Shown piece after piece: positions 15,918-23,954 of a DNA stretch of 64,000 bases. Position numbers and translations under genes: made by a program. Origin of the DNA: SVFI01 sp045588655 (lineage in GTDB: Bacteria; Bacillota; Clostridia; Lachnospirales; Lachnospiraceae). The number at the start of each line of letters is the position of its first letter. Positions within the stretch are counted from its first letter, which is position 1. The stretch lies in contig JAZNEP010000043.1 of assembly GCA_045588655.1 (NCBI GenBank), positions 8,658 to 72,657 of the forward strand, given 5' to 3'. The notes beneath the pieces are model-generated. The model worked only from the letters and a program-made list of their open reading frames with translations. It had not been told where the DNA came from and did no database searches.

Positions 15918-15967
15918 AACCTTACTGATTTTTAGATATCATATCTGAAAATCGGTAAGGTTTTTTT
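15918..15967 (+). terminator. Rho-independent terminator after the histidine kinase gene
   Basis: A long hairpin begins AACCTTACTGATTTT (from 15918) and closes with AAAATCGGTAAGGTT, with a paired AGATAT/ATATCT core. A run of T follows (15961-15967). Confidence 0.9.
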
Positions 15968-16037
15968 GATGCAACCAAATATAACAAAATTCAGAAAAAT
16001 ATGCAAAAGATCCTTGCTGGAAGAGGTTTTATGGGAG

Positions 16038-16046
16038 TGATATAAT
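16038..16046 (+). promoter_or_regulatory. Extended -10 promoter of the hydrolase gene at 16082
   Basis: TGA-TATAAT (16038-16046) gives an extended -10 element 36 bp before the start. No good -35 lies at 17 bp; TTGCTG at 16014 is 21 bp away. Confidence 0.55.
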
Positions 16047-16081
16047 CTAGGCAAAATTAAAGAAGGAAAGGATAGGAAAGG

Positions 16082-17173
16082 ATGAAAAAAAGAATGCTTA
16101 AAATACTCGGTATAATATGTCTGGTAATTATTGTAGTTTTGGTTATTGCGGCAGTTGTTTTTTGCTATAACAATCTTCACTGGTGGGAAAAAGATATGGA
16201 AAAAATACAAGAATTAGGAGTCGTGGAGAAACAAGTTACGCTTCCAAGTGGTCATGTGATCAATTATGGGGAATTAGAAACCGATGGTCCGGCGCTGTTA
16301 TTGATTCATGGACAGATGGCAGCATGGGAGGATTATGCAGGTGTAATGGCTGAATTATCTCCAAATTGGCATATTTATGCGATTGACGTTTACGGACATG
16401 GAGAATCCTCCCATGAAGAAGAGCTTTATTATTTAGATAGAAACGGTGATGATTTGATTTGGTTTATAGATCATGTGATAAAGAAAGCAACTGTAGTTTG
16501 CGGACATTCCAATGGAGCTTTGACCGCAGGCTATGTTGCAGCTTATGGCGGAGACTATGTAAAGGGGGTAGTGTTAGAAGATCCGCCGGTATTTTCCACG
16601 CAGGGAGAAAATTGGGAGAATAGTTTTGCGTATTTAGATACATATGAGCCGTTGCATAATTACATTTCAAAACAGCAGGAAGAATGTTGGCCGGCATATT
16701 ATCTGCGCCATTGTTATTGGGGACAATTGTTCATGAAAGATTCAATGCCGGGAATTGCAAATTATGCGCAGATGTATAATCAAAAGCATCCGGGAGAAGA
16801 AGTGAAAATATTCTTTATGCCAAAAAGTGTAACATGTGTCTTTCATTATGTGAATCAATATGATATGTTGTATGGAGAACACTTTTATGATTTGACATGG
16901 AATAATGGAGTTACTCACGAACAACTTCTTGCAAATATAAAAGTACCATGCATATACCTTCATGCAACAGAAAATGTAGCAGAAAATGGAGTATATCTGT
17001 GTGCAGCATCGAAAGAGCAAGCAGAAAGAGCAGTTGCACTGATAGGCGATAATTGCACATTGATAGAAACAGGAACAAGTGATCATGTAATTCATGATGT
17101 ACATAAAGCGCTGTATTTGGACGCAGTGAATAATTTGCTGCCGGAAATGGAGAACAAAGATGTTGAGAGATAA
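16082..17173 (+). CDS. Membrane-anchored alpha/beta hydrolase
   Basis: Protein of 363 residues. A lysine-rich start and a hydrophobic helix (about 6-30) suggest a signal anchor with the enzyme outside the membrane. The oxyanion region is LLIHGQMAAW (about 76-85), the nucleophile elbow GHSNGALTAG has Ser in a GxSxG motif (about 142-151), and the late TSDHVIHD supplies the catalytic His candidate. The substrate is unknown: ester, lactone or amide. It overlaps the XRE-AbrB regulator gene by 14 bp, so the two are one operon behind the promoter at 16038. Confidence 0.82.
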   Translation: MKKRMLKILGIICLVIIVVLVIAAVVFCYNNLHWWEKDMEKIQELGVVEKQVTLPSGHVINYGELETDGPALLLIHGQMAAWEDYAGVMAELSPNWHIYAIDVYGHGESSHEEELYYLDRNGDDLIWFIDHVIKKATVVCGHSNGALTAGYVAAYGGDYVKGVVLEDPPVFSTQGENWENSFAYLDTYEPLHNYISKQQEECWPAYYLRHCYWGQLFMKDSMPGIANYAQMYNQKHPGEEVKIFFMPKSVTCVFHYVNQYDMLYGEHFYDLTWNNGVTHEQLLANIKVPCIYLHATENVAENGVYLCAASKEQAERAVALIGDNCTLIETGTSDHVIHDVHKALYLDAVNNLLPEMENKDVER

Positions 17174-17600
17174 TATTATTATGTTAAGAAATGTTGAAGG
17201 CTATTCACAGGAAGAGGTTGCTGAGAAGATAGGTATTTCAAGGCAGGCATATGCGAAATGGGAAAAGGGTGAGTCGGTTCCGGATGTGATGCGCTGTCAA
17301 AAACTGGCAGAATTGTATGGTACAAGCATCGATAGTTTACTCAATTTTTCTTTTAAGGTTGGAAATGAACCTATGATGCCTGCACCGAAAGGAAAGCATA
17401 TATTCGGAACGGTTAAGATAAATGAGCGTGGGCAGATTGTCATTCCAAAGAAAGCCAGAGAAGTATTTGATATCAAGAAAGATGACGAATTAATTTTGCT
17501 TGGAGATGAGACAGAGGGGTTGGCATTGATGAAAGCTGATTTTTTTGAAAAACGCCTAAACTATATTTGGGCGAAGAGACGAAGCATGATCGAAGAATAA
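17160..17600 (+). CDS. XRE-family HTH fused to an AbrB-type swapped-hairpin domain
   Basis: Protein of 146 residues. Residues 4-65 form a Cro/CI-type helix-turn-helix (YSQEEVAEKIGISRQAYAKW). Residues 78-125 form an AbrB/SpoVT-type domain (GTVKINERGQIVIPKKAREV, then KKDDELILLGD). The two DNA-binding modules in one short protein resemble the transition-state regulator group found in Firmicutes. The start lies within the end of the hydrolase gene, so translation is coupled. It probably represses its own operon; no operator could be picked out. Confidence 0.85.
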   Translation: MLRDNIIMLRNVEGYSQEEVAEKIGISRQAYAKWEKGESVPDVMRCQKLAELYGTSIDSLLNFSFKVGNEPMMPAPKGKHIFGTVKINERGQIVIPKKAREVFDIKKDDELILLGDETEGLALMKADFFEKRLNYIWAKRRSMIEE

Positions 17601-17667
17601 GCAAACAAGGATGGTTCGATGAACCGGTGTTAATCATTTTCGATTTATTGTAGAAAGGTATGTTCTG

Positions 17668-18378
17668 GTGTTTATTCATATATTAATAAAAATATTAGAA
17701 TGCCTACCACCTAAAATGGCAAAACGTATGGCGGGCATAGTTGTAGATAAAGTAATAAATAAGTATACAGAGATTAATGTTGAAGGTTATCATAATTTAC
17801 AAGATGTAACAGGACCGATTATTTTTGTTTGCAATCATTTGAGTAATGCAGATGGTTTGATTTTAAACAAGGTATTAAAAAATGAAGACGTTACATTTGT
17901 ATCAGGAGTGAAATTATCCAATAATAGTTATACAAGACTAGGGGTTGTTGCTGTAAAAACTACACCTATAGTACCTAATTCACCTGATAAGGAAGGAATT
18001 AAGAAAATAGTTAATATACTTAAGGGCGGAAATAATATTGTTATATTTCCGGAAGGAACAAGAAGTAGAAGTGGAAGTATGATGCAAGGAAAGGGTGGAA
18101 TCCTTTTGTTGCAGCGATTATCAAAAGCCTCCGTTGTGCCAATCGGGTTAACTGGCACAGAAAAGTTATTACCAATTAATGATGAAGATATGGGAAAGGA
18201 AAGATTTCAGCGAGCAGTTGTCAGCGTTAAAATTGGTAAGCCAATACAAATTCCAAATATAAAACTAGATGAAACAAAGAAAGAGTATGAAGAAAGAGTG
18301 CTTCATGGTTTAATGATAAGTATCGCAGCTTTATTACCTAAGAAGTATAGAGGAATCTATGCAGAATACGTTGACTAA
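17668..18378 (+). CDS. 1-acyl-sn-glycerol-3-phosphate acyltransferase (PlsC family)
   Basis: Protein of 236 residues starting at GTG, with GAAAGG upstream. The catalytic block is CNHLSNADG (the NHxxxxD motif, about 52-60), and FPEGTRSRSG (about 127-136) is the acyl-acceptor motif. A hydrophobic, amphipathic N-terminus fits a membrane-associated enzyme. It would add the second acyl chain to lysophosphatidate in phospholipid synthesis. A divergent accessory copy is possible, since it stands among regulators rather than lipid genes. A short in-frame gap and no terminator separate it from the Cys-rich gene downstream. Confidence 0.82.
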   Translation: MFIHILIKILECLPPKMAKRMAGIVVDKVINKYTEINVEGYHNLQDVTGPIIFVCNHLSNADGLILNKVLKNEDVTFVSGVKLSNNSYTRLGVVAVKTTPIVPNSPDKEGIKKIVNILKGGNNIVIFPEGTRSRSGSMMQGKGGILLLQRLSKASVVPIGLTGTEKLLPINDEDMGKERFQRAVVSVKIGKPIQIPNIKLDETKKEYEERVLHGLMISIAALLPKKYRGIYAEYVD

Positions 18379-18422
18379 AGTTTTTGGGAGAAATCTAGAT
18401 AATGCAAGAAGGGGATGCTTCA

Positions 18423-18665
18423 ATGGAAAATTCATATCGCTTTTTTGAAAATAAAGATTGTCAGTATTTTCCATGCCATAAGGGAATGGATGTATTTAAT
18501 TGTTTGTTTTGCTATTGTCCGCTGTATCATAAAGAGAATTGTCCGGGAAAACCGGAATATATAGAGAGGGAAGGAAAAAAAATTAAGGTTTGTACCAATT
18601 GTACCTTCCCACATCAACCGGAGAATTATGAGATATTGCTAACGATTATAAAAGATGGAGATTAA
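18423..18665 (+). CDS. Cysteine-rich small domain protein
   Basis: Protein of 80 residues from the ATG at 18423, which has GAAGGGGA at a good distance; an in-frame ATG at 18402 lacks one. It holds the pattern of the Cys-rich small domain family: YRFFENKDCQYFPCHKG, then FNCLFCYCPLY, a CPGKPEY segment and CTNCTFPHQPENY. Eight or so cysteines and histidines suggest metal or iron-sulfur binding. Relatives occur alone or fused to cobalamin-related proteins, and the function is not settled. It follows the PlsC gene by 44 bp and may share its transcript. Confidence 0.8.
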   Translation: MENSYRFFENKDCQYFPCHKGMDVFNCLFCYCPLYHKENCPGKPEYIEREGKKIKVCTNCTFPHQPENYEILLTIIKDGD

Positions 18666-18690
18666 GGAATGTTCTGCAAGCTTTTAATAG

Positions 18691-18719
18691 TTGACAAGAT
18701 CTCAAAATTGTTATATTTT
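18691..18719 (+). promoter_or_regulatory. Promoter of the TetR-rhomboid-hydrolase unit
   Basis: A perfect TTGACA (18691-18696) is followed after 17 bp by TATTTT (18714-18719). The operator at 18724 lies immediately downstream, over the expected transcription start. Confidence 0.6.
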
Positions 18720-18723
18720 AAAA

Positions 18724-18741
18724 CTAACGAATGTTCGGTAG
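18724..18741. promoter_or_regulatory. Probable TetR operator
   Basis: CTAACGAATGTTCGGTAG is an 18-bp near-perfect palindrome (one mismatched pair). It covers the expected start site of the promoter at 18691 and precedes the TetR gene by 67 bp, the usual place for autorepression. Confidence 0.6.
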
Positions 18742-18808
18742 GGATTAAATAAGGATAAAACGAAGCGAATACATAAGATATATAAGACATATGAGAGAGG
18801 TTATCAGC

Positions 18809-19402
18809 ATGGAAGAAAAAAATACGCGTGAAATAATTATGCAGGAAGCCCTTGCTCTGTTTGCTGTCAAAGGCTATTCCGCGGTTTCTATGAGAGATAT
18901 TGCATCAGCAGTAGGGATACGTGCAAGCTCTATATATCATCATTTTAGTGGAAAACAGGAGCTTTTTGACGCACTGATACAGAAAGCAAATGACGTAAAA
19001 GATAGCTTGCAGGCGATTTTTCTGAGTGCATTTTCTAAGGCAGGCGCTGTGGGAGAGGAAGCGTTTGCTCAGGCAGGAATTTTTTTTCTGACTGGGTATT
19101 TGCAAAATCCACAGGTGGCGCCATTGCTAAAAGTACTGGAATGTGAGCGCTTTCATAATGAAGATGCCGACAGAGCTTGGAAAGAATTACTAATCTTGGC
19201 ACCATTAGAACATGAAACCAATGTATTTCGTATGCTAAAAGAACGAGGGGAAATATGTGATGACGGTGCAAAGGAATTGGCAGCAGAATATCAGTCGATC
19301 ATCATGCTGGCTTATTTTACGGGTAACGTTGATCAACTACAGGTGCAATTACAGAGATTTTATAACCGTGTATTTGTGCAAGAGAAAGGAATTGAAAGAT
19401 GA
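18809..19402 (+). CDS. TetR/AcrR-family transcriptional regulator
   Basis: Protein of about 197 residues from the ATG at 18809 (GAGAGG upstream); an in-frame ATG at 18791 would add six residues. The N-terminal helix-turn-helix is canonical: ALALFAVKGYSAVSMRDIA, GIRASSIYHHFSGKQELF (to about 53). The C-terminal ligand domain is not assignable. It overlaps the rhomboid gene by 4 bp (ATGA) and heads the three-gene unit. It probably represses itself through the palindrome at 18724. The ligand is unknown. Confidence 0.9.
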   Translation: MEEKNTREIIMQEALALFAVKGYSAVSMRDIASAVGIRASSIYHHFSGKQELFDALIQKANDVKDSLQAIFLSAFSKAGAVGEEAFAQAGIFFLTGYLQNPQVAPLLKVLECERFHNEDADRAWKELLILAPLEHETNVFRMLKERGEICDDGAKELAAEYQSIIMLAYFTGNVDQLQVQLQRFYNRVFVQEKGIER

Positions 19403-20034
19403 AAATAAAAGATTTGTATAGAATAAAAGGTTTTCCAATCGTTACCATGATACTTGTGATAGTGAGTTTAGCGATGTCCTGTTTGGTATGGATGATACCG
19501 GAATGGTATGATTTGCTATGCATAGAAACAAGACCGCAACATATATGGCAGTATTTTAGCGGATGCTTCATACATAATGTTGAACCGAGATGGGCTATGT
19601 GGGTTCATATGGGGATGAATTTCATGGGGCTGATTCCGTTGGGCATTATCACGGAAAAAGTGATTGGGACAAAGCGAACATGTTTCTTGTTTCTCGGTGA
19701 GCTTCTGGTAACCGCAGTATGTATTCAAATGGTTAGCTGGGATCAACCCGGTCAATCGAGCGGAATTTCAACGATAACATATGCGTTTGCAACAGTGGCT
19801 TTTTATTGTGTGTACAAGGTAATAAAGAAAAAGCAGGTTTCCTGCCTTAAACAGCCATTGTTTTATTATTGCGCATTTGAGCTTATAGGGATGTTGCAAA
19901 TGTTGCTTATGATGAATCCGATGAATGCCTTGATGGCTTTTACCGGGCATGTTTCCGGAATTATCGTTGGAGCAATAGCAATCGCATTAACATCAAAAAC
20001 TATAATACGAAAAATTGACGAGTATGAAATATAG
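19399..20034 (+). CDS. Rhomboid-family intramembrane serine protease
   Basis: Membrane protein of 211 residues with six hydrophobic segments. The rhomboid signatures line up: H70 and N74 in HMGMNFMG of the second core helix, S124 in the SGIST motif (in place of the canonical GxSG), and H184 in TGHVSGIIVG of the last helix, giving the Ser-His dyad. A glutamine-rich loop precedes the Ser. It would cleave other membrane proteins within the bilayer; the substrate is unknown. Translation is coupled to the TetR gene, and a hydrolase gene follows 18 bp later. Confidence 0.78.
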   Translation: MKIKDLYRIKGFPIVTMILVIVSLAMSCLVWMIPEWYDLLCIETRPQHIWQYFSGCFIHNVEPRWAMWVHMGMNFMGLIPLGIITEKVIGTKRTCFLFLGELLVTAVCIQMVSWDQPGQSSGISTITYAFATVAFYCVYKVIKKKQVSCLKQPLFYYCAFELIGMLQMLLMMNPMNALMAFTGHVSGIIVGAIAIALTSKTIIRKIDEYEI

Positions 20035-20052
20035 ATAAGGGATGTAATAAAC

Positions 20053-20931
20053 ATGAAAGTATACAGAAATAAGAAAATGCAGAAGGAAATATTAAGAACC
20101 TACGACAAGCTTCTTGCGCAATGGGGTATTGCTATAGAAGAGATGGAGCTGGATACAACCTATGGAATGACCCATGTCATTGCTTGTGGAAAGAAAGAGA
20201 ATCCACCACTCATTCTTTTTCACGGTGTGGGCGATGATTCTGCTTTAATGTGGATATATAATGCAGAATATCTAAGTCGATATTATCGAGTATATGCGGT
20301 GGATACGATTGGCGGACCGGGGAAAAGTGTGCCCGGAATTCTGTATAATAAGGAATTTGATGATGTTCTATGGATTGATAGGATATTAGAGGAATTGGGA
20401 ATAGAGAAAGCTTTTTTTGCAGGAGTATCTCATGGCGGATACATGGTAAAGATGTATTCTCTGTGTCGACCGGAGCGAGTGAAAAAAGGGATTAGTATCT
20501 CAGGGGCACTGTCGGTAGGTGAGAAGGGGAGCCCGATTACTACCATGATGAAAATATTTCTTCCGGAAGCTCTTTTTCCAACCAAGAAAAATGTTAGAAA
20601 ACTAATTAAAAAGCTGTGTGGAGAGAACAGCGCTGTATTTACAGAAAATAGTGATATTATGGAACATTATACATACTTGTTAAGAGGATTTAATAATATG
20701 TCAATGGGATATCATAAGGTGCGTACCTTTACATTGGAAGAAGTTGACATAATTCGGGAAAAAGTGGAGTTTCTGGTGGGATTGGAAGATCCGTTTGAAA
20801 AGCTTGGAGGCGCTGCTGCATTACGGGAGAATCGTATGCACGTCACATTTTATGAGAAGGCCGGACATGGTTTGAATCATGAAAGAGCAGAGGAGATTAA
20901 TGCGAAAGTAGTGGAAATATTTGAAAGCTGA
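20053..20931 (+). CDS. Alpha/beta hydrolase
   Basis: Cytoplasmic protein of 292 residues. The oxyanion region is LILFHGVGDD (about 56-65), the nucleophile motif is GVSHGGYM (Ser of GxSxG, about 132-139), a late LVGLEDPF supplies the acid and EKAGHGLNHE the His. It lacks the membrane anchor of the other hydrolase at 16082 and is only distantly similar to it. It is third in the TetR-rhomboid unit. The substrate is unknown: small esters or lipids are typical. Confidence 0.83.
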   Translation: MKVYRNKKMQKEILRTYDKLLAQWGIAIEEMELDTTYGMTHVIACGKKENPPLILFHGVGDDSALMWIYNAEYLSRYYRVYAVDTIGGPGKSVPGILYNKEFDDVLWIDRILEELGIEKAFFAGVSHGGYMVKMYSLCRPERVKKGISISGALSVGEKGSPITTMMKIFLPEALFPTKKNVRKLIKKLCGENSAVFTENSDIMEHYTYLLRGFNNMSMGYHKVRTFTLEEVDIIREKVEFLVGLEDPFEKLGGAAALRENRMHVTFYEKAGHGLNHERAEEINAKVVEIFES

Positions 20932-20982
20932 TTTGTATGCAAAAGAAAGTTTAATTGACAATACGAGAAGCATATGTTAAGT

Positions 20983-21005
20983 TATACATGCACAGTGCAT
21001 GTATA
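20983..21005. promoter_or_regulatory. TetR operator O1, perfect palindrome
   Basis: TATACATGCAC (20983-20993), a central A, then GTGCATGTATA (20995-21005): 11-bp arms that match perfectly. A TTGACA lies at 20955-20960. The site sits between this promoter region and the TetR start at 21023 and recurs at 21698-21720 with two changes. Confidence 0.75.
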
Positions 21006-21022
21006 ATAAAAGAGGTGATTCT

Positions 21023-21658
21023 ATGCCAAGAAACAAATATCCGGAAGAAACGGTGCAAAAAATATTAGATGCAGCGCTAATACTCTTTTGTGAGAAAGGA
21101 TATGAGGAGACCACTGTTTTAGATATTATTCACAATATGGGTGGAATGACCAGAGGAGCATTTTATCATCATTTCAAGTCAAAGGAAGAAGTTTTAGATG
21201 CTTTAAGAGACAAGTTCGCAAAGGAAACAAACTCTTTTGTGAAAGTAATGCAACGGGATGATCTGAATGGTTTAGAAAAACTTAGGCTTGCCATTATGGA
21301 GACAAATACGGAGGAAACGGACAGGAGAAAATTTAATCTGGCACTTATGCCTTTATTAGATAGTCCGGCATTTTTAAAATTACTTATTATTGACACGAAT
21401 CGAGACATCCTGGCGCCGACATGTCAGGCATTAATCGAAGAAGGTATCAAAGATGGTTCCATACAGGTAGAGGATGCAAAACTGGTTGCTGAACTTTTGG
21501 TTTATCTGATCAATTTTTGGACAGTACCTGCCATTTTTCCAATGAATGAGGAAGAAACTTGGAAGAAGGTAATGCTGATCAAAAGAATTTTGGATAATCT
21601 GGGACTTCCGATTTTTGATGAAATGTATTTTAAAGAAATCAAAGAAAAACAGCAATGA
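21023..21658 (+). CDS. TetR/AcrR-family transcriptional regulator
   Basis: Protein of about 211 residues from the ATG at 21023, chosen because AGAGGTGA lies at 21009-21016; the in-frame ATG at 20999 falls inside the operator. Residues 9-58 form the helix-turn-helix: AALILFCEKGYEETTVLDII, then MTRGAFYHHFKSKEEVL. The rest is a helical ligand domain. Operators just upstream (O1) and downstream (O2, before the CPBP gene) indicate that it represses itself and the CPBP gene pair. A small hairpin terminator at 21668 separates them, so the two units can be read independently. Confidence 0.9.
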   Translation: MPRNKYPEETVQKILDAALILFCEKGYEETTVLDIIHNMGGMTRGAFYHHFKSKEEVLDALRDKFAKETNSFVKVMQRDDLNGLEKLRLAIMETNTEETDRRKFNLALMPLLDSPAFLKLLIIDTNRDILAPTCQALIEEGIKDGSIQVEDAKLVAELLVYLINFWTVPAIFPMNEEETWKKVMLIKRILDNLGLPIFDEMYFKEIKEKQQ

Positions 21659-21667
21659 AAGAATAAG

Positions 21668-21694
21668 ATTGTCGAAAGACAATTTTATTTTTTG
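21668..21694 (+). terminator. Short GAAA-loop terminator after TetR
   Basis: ATTGTC (21668-21673), loop GAAA, GACAAT (21678-21683), then a T-rich run to 21693. The stem is short but the tetraloop and T-run are good. Confidence 0.65.
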
Positions 21695-21697
21695 ATA

Positions 21698-21720
21698 TAT
21701 ACGTGCATAGTGCATGTATA
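21698..21720. promoter_or_regulatory. TetR operator O2, before the CPBP gene pair
   Basis: The 23-bp site matches O1 at 21 positions: the right arm GTGCATGTATA is identical and the left arm reads TATACGTGCAT. It ends 26 bp before the start at 21747. Two such sites flanking the TetR gene define a small regulon. Confidence 0.72.
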
Positions 21721-21746
21721 TTGCAAACGGAAAAGGTGTAAATAGT

Positions 21747-22493
21747 ATGAGTATGATTATATTGGTAGTTCTTATTACATATCAGGTAGTGATGTCAATC
21801 GTGGACATGTATGACATAAGGAAACGAAAGGGAATGAATATAACGGAAAAGGAGAGAATTCATTTTTATAAAGAAACTATTATTTGGGGGTGGGTTCCGG
21901 TATGTATCATTTTCTTATTTGTTGCATTTACAGATATGAATTTGCAGGATATCGGATTTCGAAAGAGTGTTTTAAGTCAGTATGTGTGGTTAAACATTGT
22001 AGTGCTGGGAATAGCAGGAATTATGACGATTATGTTGGTGTATCAGATGATTCGCTTTTTATCCGATGAAGCATTTAGAGAAGCGATTGCCCTTGAAATT
22101 GTAAATAAAAAGAATGGGAATAATCACTATGATGAAGTTGTGTATAATCTGCTTCTGCCTCGAACATTCAAAGAAAAAGTATATTTCTTTTTTGTAGCGT
22201 TAACAGCAGGAATTTGTGAAGAGATTCATCTGCGAGGATGTATCATCTTCTTGTTAACAGATATCTTTCCGGATATGCATATAGTTGTAATCGGATTGAT
22301 TGCGTCGCTGCTGTTTGGATTATTTCATTGCTATCAAGGCGTGTCAGGAATACTAAAGACAAGTGTTGGTGGGATGTTGTTTGTCGCTATTTATTTAGTG
22401 ACAAGTTCCCTAGTAATCGGGATAATATTACACTTTTTGTTTGATTTTTCATCCGCATTTTTAATAAAAGAAGATGGTTTAATTGCAACATAG
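21747..22493 (+). CDS. CPBP family intramembrane protease
   Basis: Membrane protein of about 248 residues from the ATG at 21747, chosen for AAAAGGTG upstream; the in-frame ATG at 21714 lies inside operator O2. The CPBP motifs are GICEEIHLRG (EExxxR) near 161-170, FGLFHCYQG near 194-202, and a late ILHFLFDFSSA. These are the conserved glutamates and histidines of the Abi/CAAX protease fold. It is under TetR operator O2, with a second CPBP gene 100 bp downstream. The target is unknown. Confidence 0.82.
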   Translation: MSMIILVVLITYQVVMSIVDMYDIRKRKGMNITEKERIHFYKETIIWGWVPVCIIFLFVAFTDMNLQDIGFRKSVLSQYVWLNIVVLGIAGIMTIMLVYQMIRFLSDEAFREAIALEIVNKKNGNNHYDEVVYNLLLPRTFKEKVYFFFVALTAGICEEIHLRGCIIFLLTDIFPDMHIVVIGLIASLLFGLFHCYQGVSGILKTSVGGMLFVAIYLVTSSLVIGIILHFLFDFSSAFLIKEDGLIAT

Positions 22494-22593
22494 TACGTGT
22501 ATTTTGCATCTTGGAAGCAGGCCCATTGAAAAGGCAATTTGTGTGTGATATTGTGCAGGAAGAAGATATGTTACACAAAGAGAGGATAAAAAG

Positions 22594-23436
22594 ATGGAAA
22601 AAATACAAAAAGGACAAAAAGTAGTGTCAACTGTTTTAACTATTTATTTTTTATGTTATGCGTTTCGAATTTTTGAGTATTTTATTTTACGTACAGATCA
22701 AACATGGGTCGGGGAAGCAATTGTACATAAATTGATAGGTATTGCGATATTGTTTATTGCAGCGAAATTATTGCACTTTACTACGAAGGAAATCGGATAT
22801 TCCAAAGAAAATAGTTTGCGCAATTTAGGTATAGGTTTAGCATTTGGAATCGCTGTGTTTATCATTGCATATGCAGTGGAGGTACTGATTGCAGTCTCTC
22901 AAGGGAGATTTGATTCCCTGCAGTTGTATGTGAGTGCATATGCAATTGAGCAAAATGTAGGACACCAGACAGAAATGTTATTCTTTTTGATTTGCATAGT
23001 CGGAAATATTGTGAATGTCATGATGGAAGAAGGTGTATTTAGAGGACTTTTTGCAAAAATACTTGAGAAAAAGTATTCCTTCATTTCATCAACGCTGATT
23101 GCGTCTGTTTTATTTGGATTTTGGCATGTGATAGGACCTGTCCGCAATTATTTTGATGGGATTTCCAGCAAGGAAGGTATGATTGCAAATGTAATCATGT
23201 TGTTGGTAACATCTGCACTGGTTGGTTTTAAGTTTGCATTGTTAACAGAAATGTCGGGAAGTCATTATATGGCTATGGGAGATCATTTTGTGAATAATAC
23301 TATCGTTAATCTTTTACACGTGGTATCTGATAGCGGTGCAGATGAGATGATGGTAGTCAGAGTGTCAATTGCACAGTCAGTGTCTTTCATTCTTGTTTTG
23401 ATTTACTATATCCGTTTTTGTCGCAAAAAAGGATAA
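22594..23436 (+). CDS. CPBP family intramembrane protease
   Basis: Membrane protein of 280 residues with about eight hydrophobic segments. Motifs: MEEGVFRG (EExxxR) near 147-154, FGFWHVIGP near 171-179, and MGDHFVNNTIVN near the C-terminus. An AGAGAGGA site precedes the ATG. It is only distantly similar to the CPBP proteins at 5892 and 21747, so the three are not a recent duplication. It may be co-transcribed with 21747 under TetR operator O2. The substrate is unknown. Confidence 0.83.
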   Translation: MEKIQKGQKVVSTVLTIYFLCYAFRIFEYFILRTDQTWVGEAIVHKLIGIAILFIAAKLLHFTTKEIGYSKENSLRNLGIGLAFGIAVFIIAYAVEVLIAVSQGRFDSLQLYVSAYAIEQNVGHQTEMLFFLICIVGNIVNVMMEEGVFRGLFAKILEKKYSFISSTLIASVLFGFWHVIGPVRNYFDGISSKEGMIANVIMLLVTSALVGFKFALLTEMSGSHYMAMGDHFVNNTIVNLLHVVSDSGADEMMVVRVSIAQSVSFILVLIYYIRFCRKKG

Positions 23437-23460
23437 TCGGTTATCAGTTTGCCTGTTTTG

Positions 23461-23469
23461 TGCTATAAT
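23461..23469 (+). promoter_or_regulatory. Extended -10 promoter of the LytTR gene
   Basis: TGC-TATAAT (23461-23469) is an extended -10 element, with only a weak TTATCA (23441-23446) at -35. The start codon is 36 bp downstream. Confidence 0.55.
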
Positions 23470-23504
23470 ATCAGTCAGTATAATGATCAGGACAGGAGAC
23501 AAAA

Positions 23505-23954
23505 ATGCGTTTAATAATGTGTGAGCGACAAGATTTGGAAAATCCGGAGGTTACGATTGCATATCGTGAGATGACAGCAAGCGTAAAAAGAGTGTCGGAT
23601 TTTGTTCGTTCTGTGGATCAGACAATTGTTTGCAGAAAAGATAATGAAGAATATGCGATTCCCGTGAGCAATATTTATTATGTGGAAAGTGTAGATAAGA
23701 AGGTGTTTGTGTACTGCGAAACAGAGGTGTTTCAAAGTAATTACAAACTGTATGAGCTGGAAAATTTGTTGCCTCATACAAGCTTTGTTAGAGTGAGTAA
23801 ATCTACAATTTTAAATATTGAAATATTAAAAGGGGTAAAAACCCTCGTCAACAGTAAACTGGAAGCAATCCTCTCAAACGGAGAAAGTATATGTGTTACC
23901 AGAAAATATTTGAAGGACATCAGGGAAGCATTACTAAGGAGAAATAGTGAATGA
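23505..23954 (+). CDS. LytTR-domain DNA-binding regulator
   Basis: Protein of 149 residues. The C-terminal two-thirds (about 45-147) is a LytTR domain: IPVSNIYYVESVDKKVFVY, the TSFVRVSKSTILNI segment that contacts DNA, and ESICVTRKYLKDIREAL. There is no receiver domain, so it is not a classical response regulator. It overlaps the DUF3021 gene by 4 bp. LytTR-DUF3021 pairs are common in Firmicutes and are thought to be regulator and membrane partner, similar in design to LytTR regulatory systems in which a membrane protein holds the regulator inactive. Confidence 0.88.
   Translation: MRLIMCERQDLENPEVTIAYREMTASVKRVSDFVRSVDQTIVCRKDNEEYAIPVSNIYYVESVDKKVFVYCETEVFQSNYKLYELENLLPHTSFVRVSKSTILNIEILKGVKTLVNSKLEAILSNGESICVTRKYLKDIREALLRRNSE

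Noticed and set aside
17610..17640. GGTTC-GAT-GAACC hairpin after the XRE-AbrB gene
   Set aside because: Five pairs and no T-run; too weak to call a terminator.
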